In this document: positions 46,403 to 55,315 of the stretch, one piece after another
Layout: each line of letters starts with the position of its first letter
Position numbering within the stretch: position 1 is the first letter of the stretch
Assembly (NCBI GenBank): GCA_020628935.1
Contig: JAHDEG010000003.1
Location: 1-64,000, forward strand
Origin: Flavobacteriales bacterium
GTDB lineage: Bacteria; Bacteroidota; Bacteroidia; Flavobacteriales_G; JALEGO01
DNA: 64,000 bases
Reading direction: 5' to 3'
Program-made: the position numbers and the translations under genes
Notes under the pieces: model-generated
The model's database searches: none
Told to the model about the DNA's origin: nothing
What the model saw: the letters and a program-made list of their open reading frames with translations, nothing else

Positions 46403-47628
46403 GTGACTGAATTTCTATCCATCAATATTTCTTTTGCCATTTTCATTGGACCGCTGATGTATTTTTTTTCAACGTAATTTAATATTTTGTCTAGTACTTC
46501 TTTGGTAGTATCGTCAAACTGTTCAATATCCTTTGCAAATACTTGATTAATTGCTTTGTTTTTAATGAGTTTTATTTCTTTAGGTACGTTACTCATCGCA
46601 ATTTCTACTTTTCTTTCCCTAAAGCTAGTATCTAGTATAATTTCTTGTTCTAAAATTATTCTTTCGCAGTTTTTAATCTCCAGTTTCCTTTTTTCAATAT
46701 TTGCTGTCGATAGTTTTTTTAGTGTTTCCATTCCTACCAGATTGTGCTTATATTTTTGAGCTGTAACCCTATCAATATCATATGGAACGGCTAAATCTAC
46801 CAGGTGTTTGTTTGTGTGATTTTTAAGGAAGGAGTCACCTATGATACTATTGTCTGATCCTGTGCAAGAAACGAGGATGTCAAAGCCTGCAGTTGATTTA
46901 TTGAGTTCATTTAACAAATAGCTCTTGCCGTTTGTAAATTGTTTAGCGATTCGTTTAGCGTTTTTTAATGTTCTATTAAAGGTAGACACATTTACAGCTC
47001 CCTTTTTCTTAAGCATTTTAGAAAAAGAGGTAATCGTTTGCCCGGCCCCAACAAGTACTATTTTCTTGTTTTCGTAGCTGTCAATTTTCTTGTTTAGTTG
47101 CTCAAACGCTAATGAAACAACCGAAACTGGGTTTTTAGAAATGTTTGTTTCAGTATATACTCTTTTGGCTGTTTCAATTGTTTTTTGAATGAGAATACGA
47201 ACAGAATCACCTGTTAAGCCAAGAGAAAGACAATGTTTGTAAGCGTTTTTTACTTGAGTTATAATTTCTCTTTCCCCTACTACCATAGAGTCGAGTGATG
47301 ATGCTACTCTAAAAAGGTGGTTTACAGCTCTTTCTTGTTCATAAATTTCGCAATGGACCAATAGTGTTTCGAGTTGCTCTTCTTTTAAAGCAGGATTGAA
47401 CGCTTTTAAATACTTTTTTAGATCGAATGATTTTGGTTCCTTTTCTTGAATTAAAATAACTTCAACTCTGTTACAAGTGTTTAGGTACATTAACTCATTA
47501 AGTGAAAGCTTTGTTTTTGCAGCTTCAAGTCTGTGTTTTGTGTCTTTTTGGTCAATATACATCCAGCCAATTTGTTCGGGAGTGAACTTTTTGTGCGTGA
47601 TGGATATTATTTTTAGACCTGAAATCAT
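46399..47628 (-). CDS. hemA: Glutamyl-tRNA reductase
   Basis: 409 residues. The catalytic Cys is in LMYLNTCNRVEVIL near 50. The family block VASSLDSMVVGEREIITQV and the NADPH site KKIVLVGAGQTI near 185 are present, with a C-terminal dimerisation helix region. It reduces Glu-tRNA to glutamate-1-semialdehyde, the first step of C5 haem synthesis. It is first in the hemA-hemCD operon. About 180 bases separate it from the divergent tRNA-Val promoter region. Confidence 0.95.
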   Translation of the reverse strand: MISGLKIISITHKKFTPEQIGWMYIDQKDTKHRLEAAKTKLSLNELMYLNTCNRVEVILIQEKEPKSFDLKKYLKAFNPALKEEQLETLLVHCEIYEQERAVNHLFRVASSLDSMVVGEREIITQVKNAYKHCLSLGLTGDSVRILIQKTIETAKRVYTETNISKNPVSVVSLAFEQLNKKIDSYENKKIVLVGAGQTITSFSKMLKKKGAVNVSTFNRTLKNAKRIAKQFTNGKSYLLNELNKSTAGFDILVSCTGSDNSIIGDSFLKNHTNKHLVDLAVPYDIDRVTAQKYKHNLVGMETLKKLSTANIEKRKLEIKNCERIILEQEIILDTSFRERKVEIAMSNVPKEIKLIKNKAINQVFAKDIEQFDDTTKEVLDKILNYVEKKYISGPMKMAKEILMDRNSVT

Positions 47629-47763
47629 AATTAATTACTACAAATTAAAGCTATTACAGCCTATTTTTTGTCATCGTTTTGTCATACAACGATTTTTTAA
47701 TCTGTTTTTTCTCAATGTTTTTAGGGGTTTTGATGATTAATATCATTCAGATCTAATTTTCTA

Positions 47764-47794
47764 TTGTTTATTTCAAAATCTCAGTATATATTTG
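47764..47794 (+). promoter_or_regulatory. Promoter of the tRNA-Val pair
   Basis: TTG (47764-47766), 20-base spacer, TATATTTG (47787-47794), 11 bases before the first tRNA. Full consensus. Confidence 0.7.
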
Positions 47795-47805
47795 TAATCC
47801 CTTAA

Positions 47806-47880
47806 GGGCGATTAGCTCAGTTGGTTCAGAGCACCTCGTTTACACCGAGGGGGTCGGGAGTTCGAATCTCTCATCGCCCA
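47806..47880 (+). tRNA. tRNA-Val (anticodon TAC)
   Basis: 75 bases. The acceptor stem GGGCGAT/ATCGCCC is perfect with discriminator A. The D arm TAGCTCAGTTGGTTCAGAGC and the T loop GTTCGAATC are canonical. Anticodon stem CCTCG/CGAGG holds loop TTTACAC, giving TAC (reads GUA and GUG). CCA is not encoded. Confidence 0.95.
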
Positions 47881-47893
47881 CTTTAAATTTTAA

Positions 47894-47919
47894 TAGCTCC
47901 TTTGGGAGCTATTTTTGTT
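47894..47919 (+). terminator. Intrinsic terminator-like hairpin between the two tRNA-Val genes
   Basis: Stem TAGCTCC / GGAGCTA with four-base loop, followed directly by a T-rich tract. It may end part of the transcription or aid separation of the two tRNAs. No separate promoter was seen for the second tRNA, so read-through is needed. Confidence 0.6.
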
Positions 47920-47936
47920 TATAAAACGTTTTAATA

Positions 47937-48011
47937 GGGCAATTAACTCAGTTGGTTCAGAGTGCCACCTTGACAGGGTGGAAGTCACTGGTTCGAATCC
48001 AGTATTGCCCA
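47937..48011 (+). tRNA. tRNA-Val (anticodon GAC)
   Basis: 75 bases. Acceptor GGGCAAT/ATTGCCC is perfect with discriminator A. Anticodon stem CCACC/GGTGG holds loop TTGACAG, giving GAC. T loop GTTCGAATC is canonical, and CCA is not encoded. With the upstream TAC tRNA it covers all four Val codons. Confidence 0.95.
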
Positions 48012-48093
48012 CATTCATTCAATTTCTTACAAGTATTAATTTCTGGTTTAAACATTAAATCATTACTTTTTGTATTGACCCACAATTAAAAAA

Positions 48094-48128
48094 GGGTGTA
48101 AGTTATTTATAACTTACACCCTTTTTTT
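48094..48128. terminator. Bidirectional intrinsic terminator
   Basis: Perfect 12-base stem GGGTGTAAGTTA / TAACTTACACCC with loop TTTA, flanked by A6 on the left and T7 on the right. It ends the tRNA-Val unit on the plus strand and the PfkB kinase gene on the minus strand. Confidence 0.92.
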
Positions 48129-48146
48129 GTTATTGTTATTGAAAAC

Positions 48147-49079
48147 TTAGTTTGCTACTAAGTCAATATCAAACTGTACTAAACTTACAAATTGATTAAT
48201 TCTCTCCTCAACTTCTTTTTCCTCTAATGTTTCTAATCGTTCTGTACCAAATTTTTCTACAGTGAAAGAAGCCATAGCCGACCCAACAATTACGGCTCTC
48301 TTCATGTTCTCAAAAGAGATGTCGTTAGTTGATGTAATATACCCAATAAAACCACCAGCGAAGCTGTCTCCAGCTCCTGTAGGATCAAAAACTTCTTCTA
48401 ACGGAAGTGCAGGAGCATAAAACACTTTGTTTTGCTTATTAAATAATAATGCTCCGTGTTCTCCTTTTTTTATAATTAGATATTTAGGGCCTGTTTCAAG
48501 AATCTGTTTAGCCGCCTTAACTAACGAGTATTCACCAGTTAATAATCTTGCTTCTTCATCGTTAATAGTTAATACGTCTACCTTAGCGATAACTTGTTTA
48601 AGTACATTTAATTTAATATCCATCCAAAAGTTCATGGTATCCATTACCACTAGTTTTGGCCTGCTCTCCAACTCATTAATATATTTTAATTGTAGTTCAG
48701 GGTCTAAATTACCAAGCATTAAAAAATCTGGACTGCGATAATCTTTTGGTATTTCTGCATCAAAATTCAGTAGAACATTTAGTTGAGTGTCTACTGTGTC
48801 TCTAGTGTTCATATCATTGTGATATTTACCCGACCAGAAAAATGTTTTTTCTCCTTCTTTTACTTTAAGCCCTTGTGTGTTGACTCCTCTTTTACCTAAC
48901 TTATCTATTGTTTCTTGAGGAAAATCATCTCCTACTACAGAAACAATAGCACTATTGTTAACATGGTAAGATGCTGAAAGTGCAATGTAAGTAGCTGCAC
49001 CACCAACTATTTTATCTGTTTTTCCGAATGGAGTTTCTATTGCATCAAATGCAACTGTACCAACAACTAAAAGGCTCAT
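48147..49079 (-). CDS. PfkB-family sugar/nucleoside kinase
   Basis: 310 residues of the ribokinase fold. The N-terminal substrate lid region has IVGGAATYIALSASY. The C-terminal anion-hole and catalytic Asp motif is DPTGAGDSFAGGFIGYI near 240-256. It phosphorylates the hydroxymethyl group of a sugar or nucleoside with ATP. The substrate is undefined; the group includes adenosine kinase-like and ribokinase-like members. It is a single gene ended by the terminator at 48094. Confidence 0.9.
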   Translation of the reverse strand: MSLLVVGTVAFDAIETPFGKTDKIVGGAATYIALSASYHVNNSAIVSVVGDDFPQETIDKLGKRGVNTQGLKVKEGEKTFFWSGKYHNDMNTRDTVDTQLNVLLNFDAEIPKDYRSPDFLMLGNLDPELQLKYINELESRPKLVVMDTMNFWMDIKLNVLKQVIAKVDVLTINDEEARLLTGEYSLVKAAKQILETGPKYLIIKKGEHGALLFNKQNKVFYAPALPLEEVFDPTGAGDSFAGGFIGYITSTNDISFENMKRAVIVGSAMASFTVEKFGTERLETLEEKEVEERINQFVSLVQFDIDLVAN

Positions 49080-49204
49080 ATATCTTTTTTTTGCAAAAAT
49101 GCTGTTTTTTATTCAATTTCTAAATTTTATTGGGTTACTAAAATGTTATTTTCTTGTTTAAAACGATAACTGCTGATTTTTTTTAATAAAATTTAAAAAA
49201 AGTG

Positions 49205-49234
49205 TTGCATAAGTATTAGATAATTGTACTTTTG
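49205..49234 (+). promoter_or_regulatory. tRNA-Asn promoter
   Basis: TTG (49205-49207), 19-base spacer, TACTTTTG (49227-49234), ten bases before the tRNA. Full consensus. Confidence 0.72.
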
Positions 49235-49244
49235 TCTTTCAAAT

Positions 49245-49318
49245 TCCTCCTTAGCTCAGTTGGTTAGAGCATCTGACTGTTAATCAGAGGGTCCAAGGTT
49301 CAAGTCCTTGAGGAGGAG
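49245..49318 (+). tRNA. tRNA-Asn (anticodon GTT)
   Basis: 74 bases. Acceptor TCCTCCT/AGGAGGA is perfect with discriminator G. D arm TAGCTCAGTTGGTTAGAGC and T loop GTTCAAGTC are standard. Anticodon stem TCTGA/TCAGA holds loop CTGTTAA, giving GTT. CCA is not encoded. Confidence 0.95.
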
Positions 49319-49328
49319 CTTAATCTAA

Positions 49329-49365
49329 ATGTCTTGTGGAAATAAAACTCTACAAGGCATTTTTA
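49329..49365 (+). terminator. Intrinsic terminator after tRNA-Asn
   Basis: ATGTCTTGT pairs with ACAAGGCAT (one G-U), extendable by GGA/TCT, with an AT-rich loop and TTTTT next to the 3' arm. Confidence 0.75.
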
Positions 49366-49614
49366 GTTTAAAACCGTTGCTAACAAAAGCATTAAGATTC
49401 ATTGATATTAGATTGTAAGGTTTACAATAAGGTTTAACCAAGTAACTTGGTTAAAACATTTTTATTGCTAGTAAATGATTAGTTGTATTTAATTATTGCA
49501 AACCTATAGTTACAACGGGTGAATGTTTATGTGTGATTGCAAAAAAGAATAATTACAGTGTAAAGCACTAAAACTTAATTTAGGCAAAACCCATAGTACT
49601 CCCTAGATAACAAC
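49366..49614. other. Non-coding stretch with two consecutive dyads
   Basis: No gene seen. It holds ATTGTAA-ggt-TTACAAT (49412-49428) and TTTAACCAAGT-a-ACTTGGTTAAA (49433-49455, followed by a T-run). These could be tandem terminators or operator-like dyads. The rest shows no pattern. Confidence 0.5.
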
Positions 49615-50487
49615 CTACTTGCTTAAGTCACAAAAAACACCAACAGAATAAGAAGGCGCTGCGGCAATAATTTCGGCACGAATAACGCTGGCTACAGATG
49701 CTGAAAACCCAACTCTTTTGGTTGCATAAACACTTATTTCTGCTGCGTAACTTAAAAACTCTGTATTGTTTGCAAAAATGCTTGTGCTTGTTACTGTTTC
49801 GGCAGTATCTCCGTTTTTTAACGATTCTACACCAACCAACCTACCTGTTAGCCAAATTCTGTTTGATAATAGACCAAAACCTAGTTCTAAACCATATCTA
49901 ATTTCCTCAGAAAAACCATTTGTACGATTATTTAAACCTACATAAGTAGAAGTATAACTTGATATTTTGTTGGTTAACTTAAAGCCTGTGCCAGCATCCA
50001 GTTGAAGCATTTGATTGAACTCTCCATCACCTGTTTGTAAATTTCCTTGAGAGCCCGCAGATGGATTACCTGTAGGAATACCCAGTAAAACTGTTGCTGC
50101 TACAGGTATTTTACTGCCTGGCTTTGTTAACCCATATTTAAAAGCTACATCTATGTCTCCAATAGAATTAAAAGCTTCACCCGGAACAAGAACTTCATTA
50201 GTGGTTAAAGAAACCAAATTATTCATATAATTTCTGCTAAAAACGGCAGCATTAACTATCCCGGTAAATCGATCGGTTACACCATATTCCCCGTAAAAAG
50301 TAGTATTAAATATTCCTGTGGTAACATTTGGGTCTATAAGACCTGCATCAGTGTAATGCTGATCAAAAACCACCCACCATTCAGATAATTTATAAAACCC
50401 TTGTCCCTTTTTTTGTGTCCACGGGCCACCTGCAAATACGCTTGTAAAAGATGCCAATAAGGCAATAACTATGCTAATTTTTTTCAT
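49615..50487 (-). CDS. Outer-membrane barrel-like protein
   Basis: 290 residues with a signal peptide (ending SVFAG near 20). The body is rich in aromatic/Gly hairpins (FYKLSEWWVVFDQHYTDAG, TTFYGEYGVTDRFTGIVNAA, STYVGLNNRTNGFSEEIRYG), resembling DUF-type transporter barrels of Bacteroidota. The function and substrate are unknown. It is six bases after an Ig-domain lipoprotein gene on the same strand, with a likely shared promoter. Confidence 0.7.
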   Translation of the reverse strand: MKKISIVIALLASFTSVFAGGPWTQKKGQGFYKLSEWWVVFDQHYTDAGLIDPNVTTGIFNTTFYGEYGVTDRFTGIVNAAVFSRNYMNNLVSLTTNEVLVPGEAFNSIGDIDVAFKYGLTKPGSKIPVAATVLLGIPTGNPSAGSQGNLQTGDGEFNQMLQLDAGTGFKLTNKISSYTSTYVGLNNRTNGFSEEIRYGLELGFGLLSNRIWLTGRLVGVESLKNGDTAETVTSTSIFANNTEFLSYAAEISVYATKRVGFSASVASVIRAEIIAAAPSYSVGVFCDLSK

Positions 50488-50493
50488 GACTTT

Positions 50494-51174
50494 TTATTGA
50501 ATTTTTCCGTCTCCTACTTTAACATTAAAAGGCTTACAGAAGTATAAAACATAGGTATAATCGTTTACTGAAACATCTGGTATAACGTATTCATGCGCTC
50601 CAGAAAAAACTTCAACAGCACCTATCTCTAGAGCTCCAACAATTGTAGAGTTGTTATTTGATAAATAAACATATAAACCAGGCAAAGCTGTTGAGGCAGT
50701 ATAATTTTCAGCCAATTTAAGAACTACTCCTGTTTCTGTTTGCTCTATATCAAAATCTCCAAACAGCTCGTAAGTACTTGTCGTGTTTATCGTGCCAGAT
50801 TTTAATTGGGATTCCTGAAGAACGGTGTTTAAACCAACTTCAACAGATAAGCTGTCCTTAAAAACCCCTAAATCGTTTGTGTACGAAACAGAAATTACTG
50901 ATGAGCCAAACTGTTTTCCATATAACAAGCCGGTTAATTTGTTAATGCTCATTATTGAAGTATCAGAACTTGTCCAAATTAAATTCTGAGCCTCTTCTTC
51001 TTGCCCAACATTGTTCAAATACATAGCTTCCATTACAAAATTAGAGTCTTCTGCTATTGTGTCTAACATTGTTGAAATACGTAATTCGGGAGAAACCTCA
51101 TCATCTACAAAATCATCTTTAATGCATCCTGCAAAAAAAAGGCTAGCTAAAAAAAGGGGAAGTATAATTTTCAT
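50494..51174 (-). CDS. Lipoprotein with bacterial Ig-like (Big_2) domain
   Basis: 226 residues: lipobox FFAGC (Cys near 17), acidic linker, then one Big_2-type Ig domain (about 30-115: IWTSSDTSIMSINKLTGLLYGKQFGSSVISVSY), then a second beta-sandwich of about 110 residues. It is a surface or periplasmic binding or scaffold protein. It is the first gene of a two-gene unit with the barrel protein at 49615. A -7 box TACATTTG lies at 51216-51209 on the minus strand. Confidence 0.75.
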   Translation of the reverse strand: MKIILPLFLASLFFAGCIKDDFVDDEVSPELRISTMLDTIAEDSNFVMEAMYLNNVGQEEEAQNLIWTSSDTSIMSINKLTGLLYGKQFGSSVISVSYTNDLGVFKDSLSVEVGLNTVLQESQLKSGTINTTSTYELFGDFDIEQTETGVVLKLAENYTASTALPGLYVYLSNNNSTIVGALEIGAVEVFSGAHEYVIPDVSVNDYTYVLYFCKPFNVKVGDGKIQ

Positions 51175-51290
51175 ATGTGTCTGATTAACCTAATTTATAA
51201 GGTAGACTCAAATGTAAACAAATCCTTACAAGCTAATATTTATATTTTGAACATGTACAATTTAGCTGATTTTTATATCTTGAGAAGTAT

Positions 51291-52100
51291 ATGAATAGTA
51301 AAAGATGTTTTTTTCTGCTCGCCTTCACATTATTTCAGAGCATTGGTTACTCACAAAATTTTAATGGCAGTTACGGCTCCTTTTTTCCTAAAACGGATAG
51401 ATACAAGAAAATGGGCTGGTTTATAGCACCAGGAATAACGTATACGTTTACTAACCCAAACGACTCTATCATTAAAGGAAATACAGGCTCAGAAGTGATT
51501 TATAATCCTTCTGGTAAAGTAGGTTTGTATTTAGAGGCTGGTGGATATAAACTATTTAAATTTCAAGAGTACTTTAATTACCTAGATTTTGGAATTGCCT
51601 TTAAATCATTGGGAGGAAAAGAAACGTTTACTTCAACAGATTTGGGTATTAGTGGTAATGGAGAATTCTCTGATCAGCACGGGTTACTTTTCTTGAATTT
51701 TAATAGCATTAAAGAACTTTCCAACCCCTGGTTCATCCAAAATACAATAGGTTTAAATGTCGATTATCAATTTAGTCAGAATAGGTCGGGAGGATCACTA
51801 ATAAACGAAGAGTTTCCTGATAAAATAATTGCTCAAATTCACTACAAATTTGGGTTTGGGTTTATGGCTACCAAAAAATTACTTGTTATTCCTTCTGTTG
51901 AGTTGCCCATTGTAAGCGGTTTGCCTAATGCACCTTTTCCTTGGTTAAACTATTTTAATAGTTCGTATTATCCTGCCATACTAAGTGTGCGGTTCTTGTT
52001 TTTAGGAGATGCTAAAGATGAATGCCCCCCAGTGTTTAATCCTGCCGGAGGGTTTCAACCAGGAGGCAATAACCCTTCTGATATGCAACAAGGTAAATAA
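51291..52100 (+). CDS. Secreted/outer-membrane protein of unknown function
   Basis: 269 residues with a signal peptide (ending IGYSQ near 22) and barrel-like strands (MGWFIAPGITYTFTN, VGLYLEAGGYKLF, IAQIHYKFGFGFMAT, YYPAILSVRFLF). A Cys/Pro/Gly-rich tail follows. The strands resemble small outer-membrane barrels, but the non-barrel tail is unusual. It stands two bases before the alpha/beta hydrolase gene, so the pair is an operon with the aminotransferase. Confidence 0.65.
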   Translation: MNSKRCFFLLAFTLFQSIGYSQNFNGSYGSFFPKTDRYKKMGWFIAPGITYTFTNPNDSIIKGNTGSEVIYNPSGKVGLYLEAGGYKLFKFQEYFNYLDFGIAFKSLGGKETFTSTDLGISGNGEFSDQHGLLFLNFNSIKELSNPWFIQNTIGLNVDYQFSQNRSGGSLINEEFPDKIIAQIHYKFGFGFMATKKLLVIPSVELPIVSGLPNAPFPWLNYFNSSYYPAILSVRFLFLGDAKDECPPVFNPAGGFQPGGNNPSDMQQGK

Positions 52101-52102
52101 GC

Positions 52103-52918
52103 ATGATGAAAAAACTAGTAAAAATTGCCTCTACAATTATGCCAGGGGTAATGGCCAAAATTGCATATAGGCAATTAACAAATCCTCAAACAAAAAAAAT
52201 TAGACCTAATGAGGCTAAAAAGTTAGATGAAGCTAAGCAAGAGGATTTCTCCTTCCAAAACTTTAACATTAAACTGTACATATGGGGAAACGGACCCAAA
52301 AAAGTACTCATGGTGCACGGTTGGGAAGGGCATGCCGGAAATTTCTCTGACATAATAACTGAACTCGTAAATGTCGGATATACCGTTTATGGCTTTGACG
52401 CTCCATCACACGGAAAAAGTAGTAGCGGACAAACCAACCTTTTTGATTTTAGCGAACTAGTTGCTGTTCTAATTAAAAAGTTTAGTGTTAATAAAGTAAT
52501 TAGCCACTCATTTGGGGGGGTAGCCACAACGTATGGGCTGTTTACAAACAAACACTTAAAACTATCTAAATACGTTTCATTAACTACACCAGATAGACTG
52601 CAAGAACGCGTAGACTCCGTTTCTATTGAACTTGGTATTACTCAAAAAGTAGTACACAGAATAATAACTTTGTTTGAGAGTGAAACCGGGTTAAGTTATA
52701 ATGATTTAAATGTGAGCACGTTTGCTTCTGAAACTAATGTAGATGAAGCCTTAATCATACACGATAAAAACGACAGAGTAATTCCTTTAAAACAATCAAA
52801 AAACGTACATGAAAGCTGGCCAAACAGCCGCCTATTAGTTGTTGAAGGAACCGGACATTTTAGAATACTTAGAACTAAATTTGTTGCCGAGCATATAATT
52901 AATTTTTTGGAAGCATGA
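52103..52918 (+). CDS. Alpha/beta hydrolase
   Basis: 271 residues. The catalytic triad is visible: the nucleophile Ser in VISHSFGGVAT, Asp in HDKNDRVIPL and His in EGTGHFRIL. The oxyanion strand is VLMVHGWEGHAGNF near 70. Start: ATG at 52103 or 52106. It probably hydrolyses an ester or lactone; substrate unknown. Its stop overlaps the ATG of the aminotransferase gene (ATGA), so translation is coupled. Confidence 0.9.
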   Translation: MMKKLVKIASTIMPGVMAKIAYRQLTNPQTKKIRPNEAKKLDEAKQEDFSFQNFNIKLYIWGNGPKKVLMVHGWEGHAGNFSDIITELVNVGYTVYGFDAPSHGKSSSGQTNLFDFSELVAVLIKKFSVNKVISHSFGGVATTYGLFTNKHLKLSKYVSLTTPDRLQERVDSVSIELGITQKVVHRIITLFESETGLSYNDLNVSTFASETNVDEALIIHDKNDRVIPLKQSKNVHESWPNSRLLVVEGTGHFRILRTKFVAEHIINFLEA

Positions 52919-54072
52919 CGGGCTCTAAGTTGCCAAACACTAAAGAGTCTATATTTTCTACTATGAGCAAACTGGCTCGTGAAGAAGAGGCTATAAATCT
53001 TTCTCAGGGCTTTCCAGATTTTGATATTGATAACACACTATCTGAGTTGGCTTTTAAATATATGAAAGCAGGAAACAACCAGTATGCTCCCATGCCTGGT
53101 ATAGTTGAGTTGAGAGAGCAAATTGCTCTTAAATATGAAAAGCTTTACAACTATAAATTAAATATTAATGAAAACATTGTTGTTACAAGTGGTGCAACCC
53201 AAGCACTATTTACAGCAATAACAGCCTTAGTTCATAAAAACGATGAAGTAGTAGTTATAACACCTGCCTACGATTGTTATATACCAGCAATTAAATTATG
53301 TGGAGGAAAAGTAATTGAAACGGCTATTGATTTAAACACCTTTAACATTAATTGGGCAGAATTAAAAACCAAAATTACTTCTCAAACTAAAATGCTTATT
53401 GTAAACAACCCACATAACCCATCGGGTTATGTGTTTTCTCAGCAAGATATACTTGAGTTAGAAAATATCGTAAAAGCATTTCCGCATTTAATTATATTAT
53501 CAGACGAAGTTTACGAACATATTGTTTTCGATGGTAAGCCTCATTTAAGCGTATTAGGAAATAAACATATTAGAAACAATGCGCTAGCAACGTTTTCGTT
53601 TGGTAAAACGTTTCACGCCACTGGCTGGAAAACAGGGTACATTATTGGTGCTACCCACTTAATTAATGAGTTTAAAAAAGTGCATCAATACAACGTGTTT
53701 TCTGTAAATACACCCATTCAATACGCATTAGCTGAATACATGCAAAAGCATGCAAATTACAAAGCGATTTCTAATATGTATGAAGCTAAAAGAAATCTTT
53801 TTATCAATGCAATTAACCATGAGAAGTTAAACATAAAACCAAGTACAGGTAGTTACTACCAACTTATTAATTTTACTAAATTAAGCGACAAAACAGATGT
53901 TGTTTTAGCAAAAGAGCTAACCCGTAAAATAAAAGTAGCATCTATACCTATTAGTCCGTTTTACTTTACTAATAAGCCAGATAAAACACTGTTGCGTTTT
54001 TGTTTGGCTAAGCAAGATGAAACTTTGCTTAAAGCCGCAGAAAAAATAAATATGTTAGGTGAATATGTATAG
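52915..54072 (+). CDS. Class I/II aminotransferase (methionine/kynurenine aminotransferase-like)
   Basis: 385 residues. Fold type I PLP enzyme with NPHNPSGYVFS, the Asp-Glu-Tyr block ILSDEVYEHIVFDG and the Schiff-base Lys in FSFGKTFHATGWKTGY near 235. The C-terminal Arg that binds the substrate carboxylate is in TLLRFCLAKQDE. It is closest to the YbdL/MtnE-like methionine aminotransferases. It overlaps the hydrolase gene by four bases. Confidence 0.9.
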   Translation: MTGSKLPNTKESIFSTMSKLAREEEAINLSQGFPDFDIDNTLSELAFKYMKAGNNQYAPMPGIVELREQIALKYEKLYNYKLNINENIVVTSGATQALFTAITALVHKNDEVVVITPAYDCYIPAIKLCGGKVIETAIDLNTFNINWAELKTKITSQTKMLIVNNPHNPSGYVFSQQDILELENIVKAFPHLIILSDEVYEHIVFDGKPHLSVLGNKHIRNNALATFSFGKTFHATGWKTGYIIGATHLINEFKKVHQYNVFSVNTPIQYALAEYMQKHANYKAISNMYEAKRNLFINAINHEKLNIKPSTGSYYQLINFTKLSDKTDVVLAKELTRKIKVASIPISPFYFTNKPDKTLLRFCLAKQDETLLKAAEKINMLGEYV

Positions 54073-54160
54073 CTTTTCAACACTGCATACTGAATTAAAT
54101 AAATACTCCACTCTACATTAGCACTAAGTAAGTTTTTATATTGAGCATTAAATTCATTGT

Positions 54161-55162
54161 ATGCTTAAGGTAGGATTAATTGGTGTTGGGCATTTAGGTA
54201 AAATACATCTGAAACTTTTAAAAGAAATAACTTCTATTGAGGTTGTTGGTTTTTACGATTCAAGAGATGATATTAGATCTACAATTAGCAAAGAATTTAA
54301 TATTAAAGCCTATGATAATTTAGACGAACTCATAACCCTTTGCGATGCAGTGGATATTGTAACACCAACAGTTTCACATTTCGACATTGCGCAAAAGGCC
54401 TTAAGACAGTCTAAACACGTGTTTATAGAAAAACCACTTACAAAAACCCTCGAAGAAGGTAAAAACCTAGTAGAATTTAGTTACGAAGCCAACGTAAAAG
54501 TTCAGGTTGGCCACGTTGAACGCTTTAACCCGGCATTTGTTAGCAGCTATAAAAACATTATTAACCCAATGTTTATTGAGGTGCACCGTTTAGCGCAATT
54601 TAACCCAAGAGGCACAGATGTTTCAGTGGTGCTCGACTTAATGATACATGATATTGACATTATTTTAAGCGTAGTAAAATCGAGTGTGAAACGAATTAGC
54701 GCAAGTGGGGTAGCAGTGGTTAGTAATACCCCCGACATATGCAATGCTCGTATTGAGTTTGATAACGGTTGTGTAGCAAACTTAACGGCAAGCAGGTTAT
54801 CTATGAAAAACATGCGTAAGGCGCGGTTTTTTCAGAAAGACGCCTACATATCTGTCGATTTTTTAGAGCGAAAAACCGAAATATTTAAATTAGAAGAAAT
54901 ACCTGATAATGAGCAAGTCGATGAGTTTGATTTAACCTTAACCACACAAGAAGGAAACAAAAAAAGAATACTTATGGAGTTTCCTGAGGTGCCCGAGTCT
55001 AATGCAATAAAAGAAGAATTAATATCATTTGCAAACGCAATAAAAAACGACACCAAGCCAGAAGTAAGTGTAGAAGACGGCTACAATGCCCTAGAAGTTG
55101 CCTACGCAATTATTGAAGAAATGAACTCAAATATAGAGTTTCAAGAAGTAATTAAAGACTAG
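54161..55162 (+). CDS. Gfo/Idh/MocA-family oxidoreductase
   Basis: 333 residues. The N-terminal NAD(P)-binding Rossmann fold starts VGLIGVGHLGKIH. The EKP motif is in HVFIEKPLTKTLEEG near 90-104, and a C-terminal alpha/beta domain follows (HVERFNPAF, LMIHDIDIILS). It oxidises or reduces a sugar or sugar nucleotide; the substrate is undefined. The gene is not tightly linked to the genes before it (gap of 88 bases). Confidence 0.9.
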   Translation: MLKVGLIGVGHLGKIHLKLLKEITSIEVVGFYDSRDDIRSTISKEFNIKAYDNLDELITLCDAVDIVTPTVSHFDIAQKALRQSKHVFIEKPLTKTLEEGKNLVEFSYEANVKVQVGHVERFNPAFVSSYKNIINPMFIEVHRLAQFNPRGTDVSVVLDLMIHDIDIILSVVKSSVKRISASGVAVVSNTPDICNARIEFDNGCVANLTASRLSMKNMRKARFFQKDAYISVDFLERKTEIFKLEEIPDNEQVDEFDLTLTTQEGNKKRILMEFPEVPESNAIKEELISFANAIKNDTKPEVSVEDGYNALEVAYAIIEEMNSNIEFQEVIKD

Positions 55163-55179
55163 CAAACAAGCAATTTTTT

Positions 55180-55272
55180 GGGCGTACCCATGCTTACAAG
55201 CATGGGCGGGCTTTACTCTTCAAGTCCGCGTTCGTAAACTCACTGTGGGCTTTCCGTTTCAATCCCTTACGC
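55180..55272 (+). repeat. GGGCGT-hairpin repeat, left copy
   Basis: GGGCGT, then hairpin CCCATGCTT-ac-AAGCATGGG (55187-55206), then CGGGCTT. Further on come GGGCTTTCCGTTTCAATCCC (55247-55266) and TTACGC. An inverted copy lies at 58728-58773 on the other side of the broken sigma/anti-sigma locus. The pattern resembles palindromic intergenic repeats I recall from other Bacteroidota, but that is memory only. Confidence 0.65.
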
Positions 55273-55315
55273 AATTTTTATGCTTAAAAACAATATACCA
55301 ACACGCTATTCCTAT

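Noticed and set aside
49245-49620. Integrated element at tRNA-Asn
   Set aside because: No repeat of the tRNA 3' end and no integrase downstream; only hairpins.
52915-54072. Kynurenine pathway cluster
   Set aside because: The aminotransferase resembles both methionine and kynurenine types, but no kynureninase or related gene is beside it.
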